From Campylobacter hominis ATCC BAA-381 (GTDB taxonomy: Bacteria; Campylobacterota; Campylobacteria; Campylobacterales; Campylobacteraceae): a DNA stretch of 64,000 nt. Position numbers and translations under genes: made by a program. Below the pieces are notes generated by a model. The model was given only the letters and a program-made list of their open reading frames with translations. It did no database searches and was not told the DNA's origin. Positions 56,284-64,000 of the stretch are shown piece by piece. The stretch lies in assembly GCF_000017585.1 (NCBI RefSeq), contig NC_009714.1:1644663-1708662 (forward strand), read 5' to 3'. Each line of letters begins with the position of its first letter. The first letter of the stretch is position 1.

Positions 56284-57216
56284 TTAAGCTAAATATTTAT
56301 TTTCGAATTCCGATTTTTGAATTTTGCCTTTTTGTAAAAGCTCTTTATACCAGAAATGATGTAGTAAAAATACTTCCTCTTCTTCTTTAAATCCTGTAAT
56401 CATTGAGTGAATTGAACCTTTTATAGCGAAAACGGCCATATAAATATGAACCATCAAAAATGTCGCGCAAACTGCACCTAAAATATTGTGAATAATCGCT
56501 GAAAGTCTTAAAATTTCGACTTGTGATAAACCGAAAAACGTAGCCACGCCCAAATCGAAATCCAAGAAAAACATCGCAGCGCCGGTGCAAATCATAACAG
56601 CGCCGCCGGCTGTGGCTACCCAAAACCACGCTTTTTGACCGGCATTAAATTTTCCTGCAGGAACAGGCTTTTTATTTTTTGATAAATAACCCCCCACAAT
56701 CATAAACCATTTGATATCATAAATCGCAGGCAGCATTCTTTTTAACCAAAAACAAAACATCGGCAAAAGCGAAATCGCAAAAATTATAGTTGCAATTCCG
56801 TGTAAATTTTTACAAAATCTAACAAAAAATCCGCCGCCGAAAGTATCGCCGAACATCAAAATAAGCCCTGTCGGCACTAAAATAATCCAAGATATGGCAG
56901 CAGCCAAATGCACAAGTCTTTCTATACTTTTAAATGCCAAAATCTTTTTGCCGTCGTGCGAAAAAGTTTTCGGTCCGATAATTAAATAATGAATAACAAA
57001 TGCGGTAATTACAGCAAGCAAAGCAATAATAGCGAGCATACTAAAATAATGATTACTTTGCCAATTTACAAAAAACGGTGCGAAATTTTCATTGTACAAA
57101 TTAATATTTTCTATACGTCCTGCGCCCCATAAATCACTTTTTAAACTCACTTTTTCTACAAAATCGTCAGCATAAGAGATAAAAGAAAGCGATAAAAATA
57201 AAAATAGAAATCTCAT
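56284..57216 (-). CDS. fdhI: Formate dehydrogenase cytochrome b subunit
   Basis: 310 aa. Signal peptide (MRFLFLFLSLSFISYA), then at least four membrane helices (about 58-83, 112-135, 150-170, 195-260) with haem-binding histidines in SIERLVHLAAA, LHGIATIIF and IHNILGAVCATFLMVH. It passes electrons from formate oxidation to quinone. In campylobacters it is usually next to fdhA/fdhB; here neither is present, and it stands between yedF and a TPR-like gene, so the catalytic subunits must be elsewhere. FdhC is an alternative name. Confidence 0.9.
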   Translation of the reverse strand: MRFLFLFLSLSFISYADDFVEKVSLKSDLWGAGRIENINLYNENFAPFFVNWQSNHYFSMLAIIALLAVITAFVIHYLIIGPKTFSHDGKKILAFKSIERLVHLAAAISWIILVPTGLILMFGDTFGGGFFVRFCKNLHGIATIIFAISLLPMFCFWLKRMLPAIYDIKWFMIVGGYLSKNKKPVPAGKFNAGQKAWFWVATAGGAVMICTGAAMFFLDFDLGVATFFGLSQVEILRLSAIIHNILGAVCATFLMVHIYMAVFAIKGSIHSMITGFKEEEEVFLLHHFWYKELLQKGKIQKSEFENKYLA

Positions 57217-57266
57217 ATCAGTTCCTTTAAATTTTCGTATAATTTTATCAAAACTTCACTAAATTT

Positions 57267-57794
57267 TTATACATTCTTTATAAATTTTTTAACTATCGCT
57301 TCAAAATTTTTATCGCCGATATAAATTTTGGCGAAATTTTCCATATAAGCAAGTCCTATTTCAACATAATCATTTTCAAACAATTTTTTCAAAAAATTTA
57401 ACATATCACCTTTGCTTGAAACAACGATTTTAGTGCTGAACATAATACTTTCAAAAACATCTTTAAAATTTCCGTTTTTTTCTACAAGCTTCATAAAATC
57501 ATCATAACTTATAGCGTCTTTCGGAATTTCAAAATTACTGCCGTGTGAAGCTATTTTTTCAAAAATTGAATCTAAAATTTGTTGATATTGAACGATACTT
57601 AATTTTTTTATCTCAAAAAAATCGTAAAACATCAAAGCTTCCAAAACATCTATTTCAGCAAGCCCGCAAAGATCTATCATAAGCAAAATTTCAGCGTCTT
57701 TTTCATTTTCGTAAGCAAGCGAAAAATATTTCATAGATGCAGCAAAATCGTGCTTTTCGAATAATTTAATTGCCGTTTTTTTATAATCTTTCAT
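57267..57794 (-). CDS. Hypothetical helical protein downstream of nifU-like gene
   Basis: 175 aa, all-helical, TPR-like start (AIKLFEKHDFAASMKYFSLA then YENEKDAEILL). No catalytic motif. It begins one base after the NifU-like gene. I recall a similar gene next to the NifU-like gene in C. jejuni (Cj1639/Cj1640), which suggests a conserved pair, possibly iron-sulfur related. Function unknown. Confidence 0.65.
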   Translation of the reverse strand: MKDYKKTAIKLFEKHDFAASMKYFSLAYENEKDAEILLMIDLCGLAEIDVLEALMFYDFFEIKKLSIVQYQQILDSIFEKIASHGSNFEIPKDAISYDDFMKLVEKNGNFKDVFESIMFSTKIVVSSKGDMLNFLKKLFENDYVEIGLAYMENFAKIYIGDKNFEAIVKKFIKNV

Positions 57795-57795
57795 T

Positions 57796-58062
57796 TTAAA
57801 GCTCGAATTTTTCGCCCATCGGGATATTTACGACTGAAATTTCAGGATGAATATCTATTTTAAGTTGTCTTTCCACACCGTATTTTAAAGTTTGCGCGCT
57901 TGCTGAACATCCATGACAAGCACCTTTTAAGCGCACGTATACGACTGCATTTTTTATACCTAAAAGTTCCAAATCGCCACCGTCTTTTTGAAGCATAGGT
58001 CTGATTAAATCAAGAGATTTTTGCACGGGTTCAATTAATTCATCATCACTGAATGGTATCAT
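57796..58062 (-). CDS. nfuA: NifU-like iron-sulfur cluster scaffold domain
   Basis: 88 aa, a stand-alone NifU C-terminal (Nfu) domain. DLIRPMLQKDGGDLELLGI and the cluster-binding CHGC in VRLKGACHGCSASAQTLKYG are characteristic. It carries or transfers [4Fe-4S] clusters, which fits the many iron-sulfur enzymes in the window. It reads divergently from tpx, with 120 bp between. Confidence 0.9.
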   Translation of the reverse strand: MIPFSDDELIEPVQKSLDLIRPMLQKDGGDLELLGIKNAVVYVRLKGACHGCSASAQTLKYGVERQLKIDIHPEISVVNIPMGEKFEL

Positions 58063-58182
58063 TTTTATCCTTGTTTTTATTGAATTATAGCATTAAAATT
58101 TTAAATTTCTGCAAGATTAAAAATTTATGTTTTATTTATTCAAAAATATTAAAATATGCGAAAAATTTTTTAAGGAGAAAAA

Positions 58183-58728
58183 ATGGCAACAGTAACAGTT
58201 GGCGGAAATACAGTAAATTTGACCGGAAAAGAATTGAAAGTTGGCGATAAAGCACCTGTAGTAGAAGTTTGCGGTAAAGATTTAAGCAGTGTGAAAGTAG
58301 GCGGTAAATGTGATAAAATCCAAATTATAGCGACAGTGCCATCACTCGATACAGGCGTTTGCGCAACAGAAACACGCAAATTTAACAAAAATGCGGCAGG
58401 CAAAACAAATGTATGTTTAACAGTTATTTCTATGGATTTGCCTTTTGCAATGGGTAGATTTTGCAGCACCGAAGGAATAGAAAATCTAACTGTTGCAAGT
58501 GATTTTAGAAACAAAGATTTCGGGAACGCTTACGGAGTTTTAATGAAAGACGGAAAACTTGCAGGACTTTTGGCACGCGCTATTTTCGTAGTAGATAAAG
58601 ACGGCACGATTATACACAAAGAGATTGTTTCAGAAGTAACAACAGAGCCTGATTATGAAGCTATTCAAGCGGCAGTTAAAGCTCATGGCGGTTGTGGCGG
58701 AAGCAGTTGCGGTTGTTCATCAAAATAA
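58183..58728 (+). CDS. tpx: Thiol peroxidase
   Basis: 181-aa atypical 2-Cys peroxiredoxin reducing peroxides with thioredoxin. PSLDTGVC holds peroxidatic Cys60; the resolving Cys94 is in MGRFCSTEGI; GVLMKDGKLAGLLARAIFVV is typical. Two features are odd: two further cysteines near the N-terminus (EVCGK, GKCDK) and a Cys-rich tail (HGGCGGSSCGCSSK) that goes beyond the normal end (about 168-175 aa). Ribosome site AAGGAG and a perfect terminator. Part of oxygen defence. Confidence 0.94.
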   Translation: MATVTVGGNTVNLTGKELKVGDKAPVVEVCGKDLSSVKVGGKCDKIQIIATVPSLDTGVCATETRKFNKNAAGKTNVCLTVISMDLPFAMGRFCSTEGIENLTVASDFRNKDFGNAYGVLMKDGKLAGLLARAIFVVDKDGTIIHKEIVSEVTTEPDYEAIQAAVKAHGGCGGSSCGCSSK

Positions 58729-58743
58729 TTAAGCAGACTTGCT

Positions 58744-58774
58744 AAAGGCGAAATTTTAAAATTTCGCCTTTTTA
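58744..58774 (+). terminator. tpx terminator
   Basis: Perfect 14-bp arms, 58744-58757 and 58758-58771, ending in a T run (the stem closes with a small AATTTTAAAATT loop), 15 bp after the tpx stop. Confidence 0.85.
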
Positions 58775-58871
58775 TTAAAAGCAAAAAATTTTAATTTCCT
58801 ATATAAAAATATATTTAATTTTCCACCGAATTTTAAATTTTAATTATCTTTGATTTTATAAAATTTACAGT

Positions 58872-59558
58872 TTAATCGGATTTTTTATTTATTATATATC
58901 CGTCTTTTTGATTCTCTATTTTTAATTTTCCGTTATATCCGAATCTTACACTATATCCTTCTGTCTCTTTGCTGACATTTATGTCTATAAATCCGCCTTT
59001 ATTTACATGGTATCCCACAAATGAAAACGGCAAATTATCGCGTTTCAAAACGGCTTTAAAAACACCTTTTTTAAGTCGTTTAAAATCAGTCAGCTTATCT
59101 TTTGTAATCATCAAAAGCCCACTTTTATTTATAATAAATCTCAACTCATTATCAAATTTCAAATTTTCAAGCGGAAGTTCTATTTCCACGCTACCTGAAA
59201 CACTATTTTTACTATTTGTGACGCCTTTTGTCACGGATACGTCAAGCACCTTGGAAATATCGGCTTTTTTTCTGGATTCGAAAACAAAATTGCTGTTATT
59301 GTCAATACTTTTGTTTATATCAATAATTTTATTGTATTTTTTACCTAAATCATCAATATATTCAATATTTATGGAACTTAAAATTTTAGCATTATTAGGC
59401 ATTTGAAAAATTTGTTGTTTAAAAATTTCATAATTTTCAAAAGGCGCTACGCTTATATTTTGTTCAGTTTTTGTGGAATTTTGCTCATTTTTTATAGATT
59501 CGTCACAAATTAAATTTTGCGTTAAAATCGCACAAAAAATAAAAAAAATCTTTCTCAT
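58872..59558 (-). CDS. Periplasmic AMIN-domain protein, likely N-glycoprotein
   Basis: 228 aa. Signal peptide [19 protein letters not shown]; a linker rich in N, T and Q; then an AMIN-like beta domain (about 150-225; LPFSFVGYHVNKGGFIDI). Four D/E-x-N-x-S/T glycosylation sequons are visible: EQNST, EQNIS, DINKS and DINVS. It sits in the order recA, eno, FtsB-like, this gene, as in C. jejuni where the equivalent (Cj1670c, from memory) is a PglB glycoprotein. A peptidoglycan-related role is inferred. Confidence 0.8.
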   Translation of the reverse strand: MRKIFFIFCAILTQNLICDESIKNEQNSTKTEQNISVAPFENYEIFKQQIFQMPNNAKILSSINIEYIDDLGKKYNKIIDINKSIDNNSNFVFESRKKADISKVLDVSVTKGVTNSKNSVSGSVEIELPLENLKFDNELRFIINKSGLLMITKDKLTDFKRLKKGVFKAVLKRDNLPFSFVGYHVNKGGFIDINVSKETEGYSVRFGYNGKLKIENQKDGYIINKKSD

Positions 59559-59842
59559 TCATTCAGTTCCGGATCAAGTGATTTTTTTTCCAAAAATTCT
59601 TTTTGAAGTGCCGCATTTTCGCTTTTTAAACGCTCCACATCTTTATACAAAAAAAGTTTTTCTTTTTTTAAATCCTGTAAAACTTCAAATGAGCGATTTC
59701 CAAAAATAACATTTCCAAAATAAATGCCAAGCAAAATTGTAAGTACTATAAAAGTTATCATTTTTATAGTACTTTTTAATCCTTGTGAAATCGCTCTATC
59801 GGTTTTTGTTTCAAAACTGTCTAAAATTTCTTTTTCGTTCAA
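59555..59842 (-). CDS. FtsB/DivIC-like septum protein
   Basis: 95 aa, one membrane helix (about 28-46: [20 protein letters not shown]) followed by a coiled coil ([20 protein letters not shown]). This is the FtsB/DivIC layout; such proteins help to assemble the divisome. It overlaps eno by 4 nt on the 5' side and the AMIN gene by 4 nt on the 3' side, so all are translated together. No specific active site; assignment rests on architecture and gene order. Confidence 0.7.
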   Translation of the reverse strand: MNEKEILDSFETKTDRAISQGLKSTIKMITFIVLTILLGIYFGNVIFGNRSFEVLQDLKKEKLFLYKDVERLKSENAALQKEFLEKKSLDPELNE

Positions 59843-61086
59843 ATTTTATTGCCCAAAAATTCCGTATTTTCGCATTCTATTTCAAGCAGGCGATTATATT
59901 TTGCATTTCGTTCGCTTCTTGAAGTAGCGCCGGTTTTAATTTCACCGGTATTTAAAGCAACCGCAAAATCGGCAATAAAGCTATCTTCGCTCTCTCCGCT
60001 TCTATGACTCATAATGCAGCGATATCCGTTTCTTTGTGCAAGCCTTACGGTTTGCATTGTTTGAGTAATACTTCCTATTTGATTCGGCTTAATTAAAATC
60101 GCGTTTGCAATGCCTTTTTCGATGCCTTCTCTTAGAATTTTTTCATTTGTAACAAACAAATCATCACCTACTAATTGAATTTTATCTTTAAGTCTTGCAG
60201 TTAACTTTTTCCAACCTTCCCAATCATCTTCGCCAAGTCCATCTTCAATAGAAAAAATCGGATATTTTTCGCAAAGTTTAACATATCGCTCTATCAACTC
60301 TTCACTTGTAAAAGTTTTTCCTTCAAGTCTGTATTTACCGTTTTCATAAAGCTCGCTGGCTGCGACATCAAGCGCGATTTTAATCTGTTTTCCTGGCTCA
60401 TATCCGGCTTTTTTGATGGCTTGCATAATAATTTTAATCGGCTCTTCATTATCTTTTAGATTAGGCGCAAAGCCGCCCTCATCGCCAACTGCGGTGCTAT
60501 ATCCAAGCTCATTTAAAATTTTCTTTAAATTTTGATAAATTTCAGCTACCGCTCGAAGTGCATCGCTAAAACAATCAAAACCGAAAGGCATAACCATAAA
60601 TTCCTGAAAATCAACACTGTTATTTGCGTGCGCGCCGCCATTTATGATATTAAACATAGGAACCGGTAAAATTTGCGCGTTGGCGCCTCCCAAATATCTA
60701 TAAAGCGGAATTCCAAGACTCATAGCAGCCGCTCTTGCTACCGCCATAGAAACACCTAAAACGGCATTTGCACCAAGATTTGAATAATTTTCCGTACCGT
60801 CAAGTTTTTTCATAGCGTTATCAATATCTTTTTGTTCATATACGTTCATTCCGACGATTTCATCTGCTATTACGGTATTTACATTTTCTACGGCTTTTAA
60901 CACACCTTTACCACAAAATCTCTCGTCGCCATCTCTTAGCTCAAGTGCCTCTCTTTTTCCTGTGCTTGCACCGCTTGGCACGGTTGCCCCAGCCAAAGTT
61001 CCGTCTTCAAGAGCCACAAAAGCTCTAACCGTAGGATTTCCTCTACTATCAAGCACTTCTTGCGCGTAAATATCTGTTATTATCAT
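59839..61086 (-). CDS. eno: Enolase
   Basis: 415-aa enzyme interconverting 2-phosphoglycerate and phosphoenolpyruvate; in campylobacters used for gluconeogenesis. Magnesium and active-site motifs [51 protein letters not shown] and [17 protein letters not shown] are intact. Overlaps recA by one base (stop/start). Gluconeogenesis would also need an aldolase, but the fba at 31146 is broken. Confidence 0.97.
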   Translation of the reverse strand: MIITDIYAQEVLDSRGNPTVRAFVALEDGTLAGATVPSGASTGKREALELRDGDERFCGKGVLKAVENVNTVIADEIVGMNVYEQKDIDNAMKKLDGTENYSNLGANAVLGVSMAVARAAAMSLGIPLYRYLGGANAQILPVPMFNIINGGAHANNSVDFQEFMVMPFGFDCFSDALRAVAEIYQNLKKILNELGYSTAVGDEGGFAPNLKDNEEPIKIIMQAIKKAGYEPGKQIKIALDVAASELYENGKYRLEGKTFTSEELIERYVKLCEKYPIFSIEDGLGEDDWEGWKKLTARLKDKIQLVGDDLFVTNEKILREGIEKGIANAILIKPNQIGSITQTMQTVRLAQRNGYRCIMSHRSGESEDSFIADFAVALNTGEIKTGATSRSERNAKYNRLLEIECENTEFLGNKI

Positions 61087-62132
61087 TATTCTTCTCCGCT
61101 TTCCTCTTTTATATCATCATCATCTGAACTGCTACTTAAGCTTTCACTTCCCATTTGCTCTCTAATGGCCGCTAAAATTTCATCTGCAACTTTCGGATTT
61201 TCTTTTAGATAAATCTTTGCGTTTTCTCTGCCTTGTCCAAGTTTTTTGTCTTTATAACTGAACCACGAACCGCTTTTATCGACAATATCAAGCTTTACAC
61301 CGTAATCCACCAATTCTCCCATTTTACTGATACCTTCACCGAACATAATGTCAAACTCAGCCACTTTAAATGGCGGTGCAACCTTATTTTTGACTACTTT
61401 TACCTTAGCGCGGTTTCCTATGGATTCGTCGTTTTGTTTTAATGTGGCAATTCTTCTTATATCAAGACGAACGGAAGCGTAAAATTTAAGCGCATTTCCG
61501 CCTGTTGTGGTTTCCGGACTGCCATATCCCATTTGACCGATTTTCATACGAATTTGATTTATAAAAATAACCGTAGTGCCCATTTTATGAACAACGCCGG
61601 TTAATTTTCTTAAAGCCTGGCTCATAAGTCTTGCTTGAAGTCCTACGTGTTGATCGCCCATATCGCCTTCAATTTCACTTTTTGGTGTAAGAGCCGCCAC
61701 GCTATCAACGACAACAAGATCAATCGCGCCGCTTTTTGCCAAAGTTTCCACGATATCAAGCGCCTGCTCGCCAAAATCAGGTTGGCTTACATATAAATTA
61801 TCGACATCCACGCCCAAATTTGCGGCATATTTAACATCAAGAGCGTGCTCGGCATCCACAAATGCACAAACTCCGCCTTTTTTTTGACACTCCGCTATTA
61901 TATGAAGTGTAAGAGTTGTTTTTCCGGAACTTTCCGGTCCGTAAATTTCGACAATTCTTCCTTTTGGAACACCACCTATTCCTAAGGCGATATCAAGTCC
62001 GACAGAGCCTGTGGAAATAGAATCGATCTTTTCAACCTCTTTATCGCCAAGTCGCACCAGTGTACCCTTTCCAAAGGCTTTATCAATTGATTTCAGGGCG
62101 GATTCAAGCATTTTTTTCTTATTATCGTCCAT
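61086..62132 (-). CDS. recA: Recombinase RecA
   Basis: 348-aa strand-exchange ATPase for homologous recombination and SOS. Walker [10 protein letters not shown] (about 66-74), Walker [12 protein letters not shown]2 loop [17 protein letters not shown], and an acidic serine-rich tail ([16 protein letters not shown]) that modulates DNA binding. Ribosome site GAAGGA before the ATG. First gene of the recA-eno-FtsB-like-AMIN run. Confidence 0.98.
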   Translation of the reverse strand: MDDNKKKMLESALKSIDKAFGKGTLVRLGDKEVEKIDSISTGSVGLDIALGIGGVPKGRIVEIYGPESSGKTTLTLHIIAECQKKGGVCAFVDAEHALDVKYAANLGVDVDNLYVSQPDFGEQALDIVETLAKSGAIDLVVVDSVAALTPKSEIEGDMGDQHVGLQARLMSQALRKLTGVVHKMGTTVIFINQIRMKIGQMGYGSPETTTGGNALKFYASVRLDIRRIATLKQNDESIGNRAKVKVVKNKVAPPFKVAEFDIMFGEGISKMGELVDYGVKLDIVDKSGSWFSYKDKKLGQGRENAKIYLKENPKVADEILAAIREQMGSESLSSSSDDDDIKEESGEE

Positions 62133-62162
62133 ATTTTTCCTTCAAAAATTAAAAATTATTAA

Positions 62163-62450
62163 ATTGTATCAAAAAATTTCTTAAATAAATGTTTTTATAA
62201 AAATGAAAAAATAAAATTATTTTTGGATAAAAATTTATCTGCAACAAAAAGAATTTTTTCATAAAAATTTGATTTATTTTAAAAATTTATTAAAAATTTG
62301 CGCGCCAAAAATGAAAAAGAATTTTATACGTTTTAAAAAATAAAAAATTTATACGGCAACATTTAAAATTTCAATCAAATTTTAAATAAATCTTAAAATC
62401 AAAGTTCTAAAATCTCAAAAAATTAAAAATTTAGAAATTTTTGATAAAAT
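62163..62450. promoter_or_regulatory. Divergent recA/glmM promoter region
   Basis: Minus strand: TTTTTTGATACAAT, -10 at 62163-62168, about 30 nt upstream of recA; plus strand: TTTTTGATAAAATT, -10 at 62443-62450, before glmM (ATG 62483). No LexA-like box is evident, in keeping with Campylobacter. The 250 bp between are AT-rich without genes. Confidence 0.5.
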
Positions 62451-62482
62451 TGCACGAATTTTAATTTTAAAGAGGAAAAAAT

Positions 62483-63823
62483 ATGAAACTTTTTGGAACC
62501 GATGGAGTTCGTGGAAAAGCCGGAAATTTCTTAACCGCCGAACTTGCCCTTCGTTTGGCTATGGCAGCAGGAGTTTATTTTCGCAAAAACTCACTTACAA
62601 ATATGATTTTAGTCGGAAAAGATACCAGAAGAAGCGGTTATATGATAGAAACAGCCATTGTTGCGGGTTTAACCTCAGTTGGATTTAATGTCCGCCAAAT
62701 AGGTCCGATGCCGACGCCTGCGGTTGCTTTTCTTACTGAAGATATGCGTTGCGATGCGGGAATTATGATTTCGGCAAGTCATAATCCTTATTATGATAAC
62801 GGCATAAAATTTTTCGATCGTACAGGTTTTAAACTTGATGAAAAAGAAGAAGCTGAAATTGAAAAAATTTATTTTAGTGATAAAATAATAAATGAAGCCA
62901 GAAAACAAATGATGGAAATAGGAACTGCAAAACGCGTAGATGACGTTATCGGCAGATACATCGTGCATATCAAAAATTCATTTCCTAGAAGTGAAACACT
63001 TCATAATCTTAGAGTAGTAATTGATACTGCAAACGGTGCAAGCTACAAAGTCGCTCCTACTATTTTTAAAGAACTCGGTGCTGAAACGATTGTGCTTGCA
63101 AATGAGCCGAACGGCAAAAATATAAACGAAAATTGCGGCGCGTTGTTTCCGCAAAATTTAGCAAATGAAGTCAGAAGACTTCGTGCGGACGTAGGTTTTG
63201 CTTTTGACGGAGATGCCGATCGTCTTGTGGTAGTGGATGAAAACGGCGAAATAATTCATGGAGACATTTTACTTGGAATTTTGGCGTCGTATCTGAAAGA
63301 AAGTGGCGAACTTGCAAATGATAAAATAGTGGCTACCGTGATGAGCAATAAAGCCCTTGATGATTTTTTAGCAAAAATCGGAATTTCTGTAATCAGAACA
63401 AATGTAGGCGATAAATTCGTTCTTGAAAAAATGAGAGAAATAGGATCAAATTTCGGTGGCGAACAAAGCGGGCATGTGATTTTCGGCAGCTTTGCAAAAA
63501 CAGGTGACGGAATCGTAAGTGCACTTCAATTTAGCGCCTGCATGATAAAAATGCACAAAAAATCAAGCGAAATCTCAAAAATGATAAAACCGTATCCGCA
63601 AATTTTAAGAAATTTAAAAATAAAAAATAAAAAGCCGCTTGATAAAATCAAAGGTTTGGACGAATTTGAAAAAAACATCCAAAAAGATGGAATAAGAACA
63701 CTATTTAGGTATTCAGGTACAGAAAATCTGATCCGTCTACTTTTGGAAGGTAAAAATGAGAAACTTCTTAACAAAAAAATGGATGAAGCGGAAGAATTTT
63801 TCAGTAAAGCTTTAAATGACTGA
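62483..63823 (+). CDS. glmM: Phosphoglucosamine mutase
   Basis: 446-aa enzyme converting glucosamine-6-phosphate to glucosamine-1-phosphate for peptidoglycan and [14 protein letters not shown] start, active serine in [17 protein letters not shown], metal-binding [19 protein letters not shown] and the phosphate-binding [15 protein letters not shown] all present. Normal length. Last 8 nt overlap lspA. Confidence 0.97.
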   Translation: MKLFGTDGVRGKAGNFLTAELALRLAMAAGVYFRKNSLTNMILVGKDTRRSGYMIETAIVAGLTSVGFNVRQIGPMPTPAVAFLTEDMRCDAGIMISASHNPYYDNGIKFFDRTGFKLDEKEEAEIEKIYFSDKIINEARKQMMEIGTAKRVDDVIGRYIVHIKNSFPRSETLHNLRVVIDTANGASYKVAPTIFKELGAETIVLANEPNGKNINENCGALFPQNLANEVRRLRADVGFAFDGDADRLVVVDENGEIIHGDILLGILASYLKESGELANDKIVATVMSNKALDDFLAKIGISVIRTNVGDKFVLEKMREIGSNFGGEQSGHVIFGSFAKTGDGIVSALQFSACMIKMHKKSSEISKMIKPYPQILRNLKIKNKKPLDKIKGLDEFEKNIQKDGIRTLFRYSGTENLIRLLLEGKNEKLLNKKMDEAEEFFSKALND

Positions 63824-64000
63824 TTTTTTTAAAAGTTCAAATTTCAAGATTGCGTTGCTTAAATTTTGCCTGTTTTTTGTCGGAATTTTAGCAGCCGATC
63901 AAGCAATAAAAGCCGTTTTCTTAGACGGCTTTCACTTTGAGGGAGAGTTTATTTCACTGATTCTCACATTTAATAAAGGTGTCGCTTTTTCGATGTTTGC
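63816..64000 (+). CDS. lspA: Signal peptidase II, 5' part (3' end outside window)
   Basis: The ATG at 63816 lies inside the end of glmM. About 61 codons are visible: a first membrane helix ([20 protein letters not shown], with the catalytic-site Asp-Q region DQ) and [12 protein letters not shown], the conserved NxGxAF motif. It cleaves lipoprotein signal peptides. The glmM-lspA pair is usual in campylobacters. Confidence 0.92.
   Translation, partial: MTDFFKSSNFKIALLKFCLFFVGILAADQAIKAVFLDGFHFEGEFISLILTFNKGVAFSMF

Overview
The window is AT-rich, tightly packed bacterial DNA. Its gene content and order fit Campylobacterota, most probably a Campylobacter species; I suspect a C. hominis-like genome but cannot prove the species. 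Signs include Campylobacter-type -10 boxes (TTTTTGNTATAAT, GATAAAAT), the recA-eno-FtsB-like-AMIN order, ksgA-rnj-kdsD-rluB, rlmN with its small hydrophobic neighbour, glmM-lspA, nth/peb4/fba adjacency, and likely PglB glycosylation sequons. Both ends cut a gene: polA at the left and lspA at the right. No complete tRNA, rRNA, CRISPR array or transposase gene was found.

Layout. 1-12.2 kb: polA (3' part), a three-domain aas-like lipid gene, an amino-acid binding protein, nrdA, putP and a DUF2130 gene. 12.3-13.1 kb: a scar resembling a tyrosine-integrase attachment site (tRNA 3' end flanked by arm-like repeats) and decayed ADP-ribosyltransferase-like DNA. 13.2-17.7 kb (minus): lemA, a 52-codon membrane ORF and four divergent tandem DUF3137-like genes. 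17.8-29.4 kb: housekeeping (purB, an RluA-type synthase, hisF, rlmN, ksgA, rnj, kdsD, rluB) with a HARE/PD-(D/E)XK-like gene between rnj and kdsD. 29.4-33.5 kb: a decayed, rearranged island with nth remnant, intact peb4, broken fba, a copied 3' piece of kdsD and a 116-bp repeat on both sides. 33.5-40 kb: typA, an NhaC-type antiporter, ald, a fifth decayed DUF3137-like gene and thyX. 40.1-42.7 kb: accessory membrane genes, several broken. 42.7-50 kb: ilvD and a polysulfide/thiosulfate reductase-like operon (psrA split in two frames, psrB, psrC) followed by a two-component system whose start lies in a hairpin. 50.4-64 kb: miaA, a phosphoethanolamine transferase-like gene, selD-yedF, an orphan formate dehydrogenase cytochrome b, nifU-like, tpx, AMIN protein, FtsB-like, eno, recA, glmM and lspA.

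Together the genes point to an anaerobic or microaerobic respiratory lifestyle: Psr-type reductase, formate dehydrogenase cytochrome b with selenium genes, and thiol peroxidase. Pseudogenes cluster in three or four hot spots, often with single-base changes in A or T runs, which suggests ongoing gene loss, although sequencing error cannot be excluded. The least explained intact system is the lemA/DUF3137 array.
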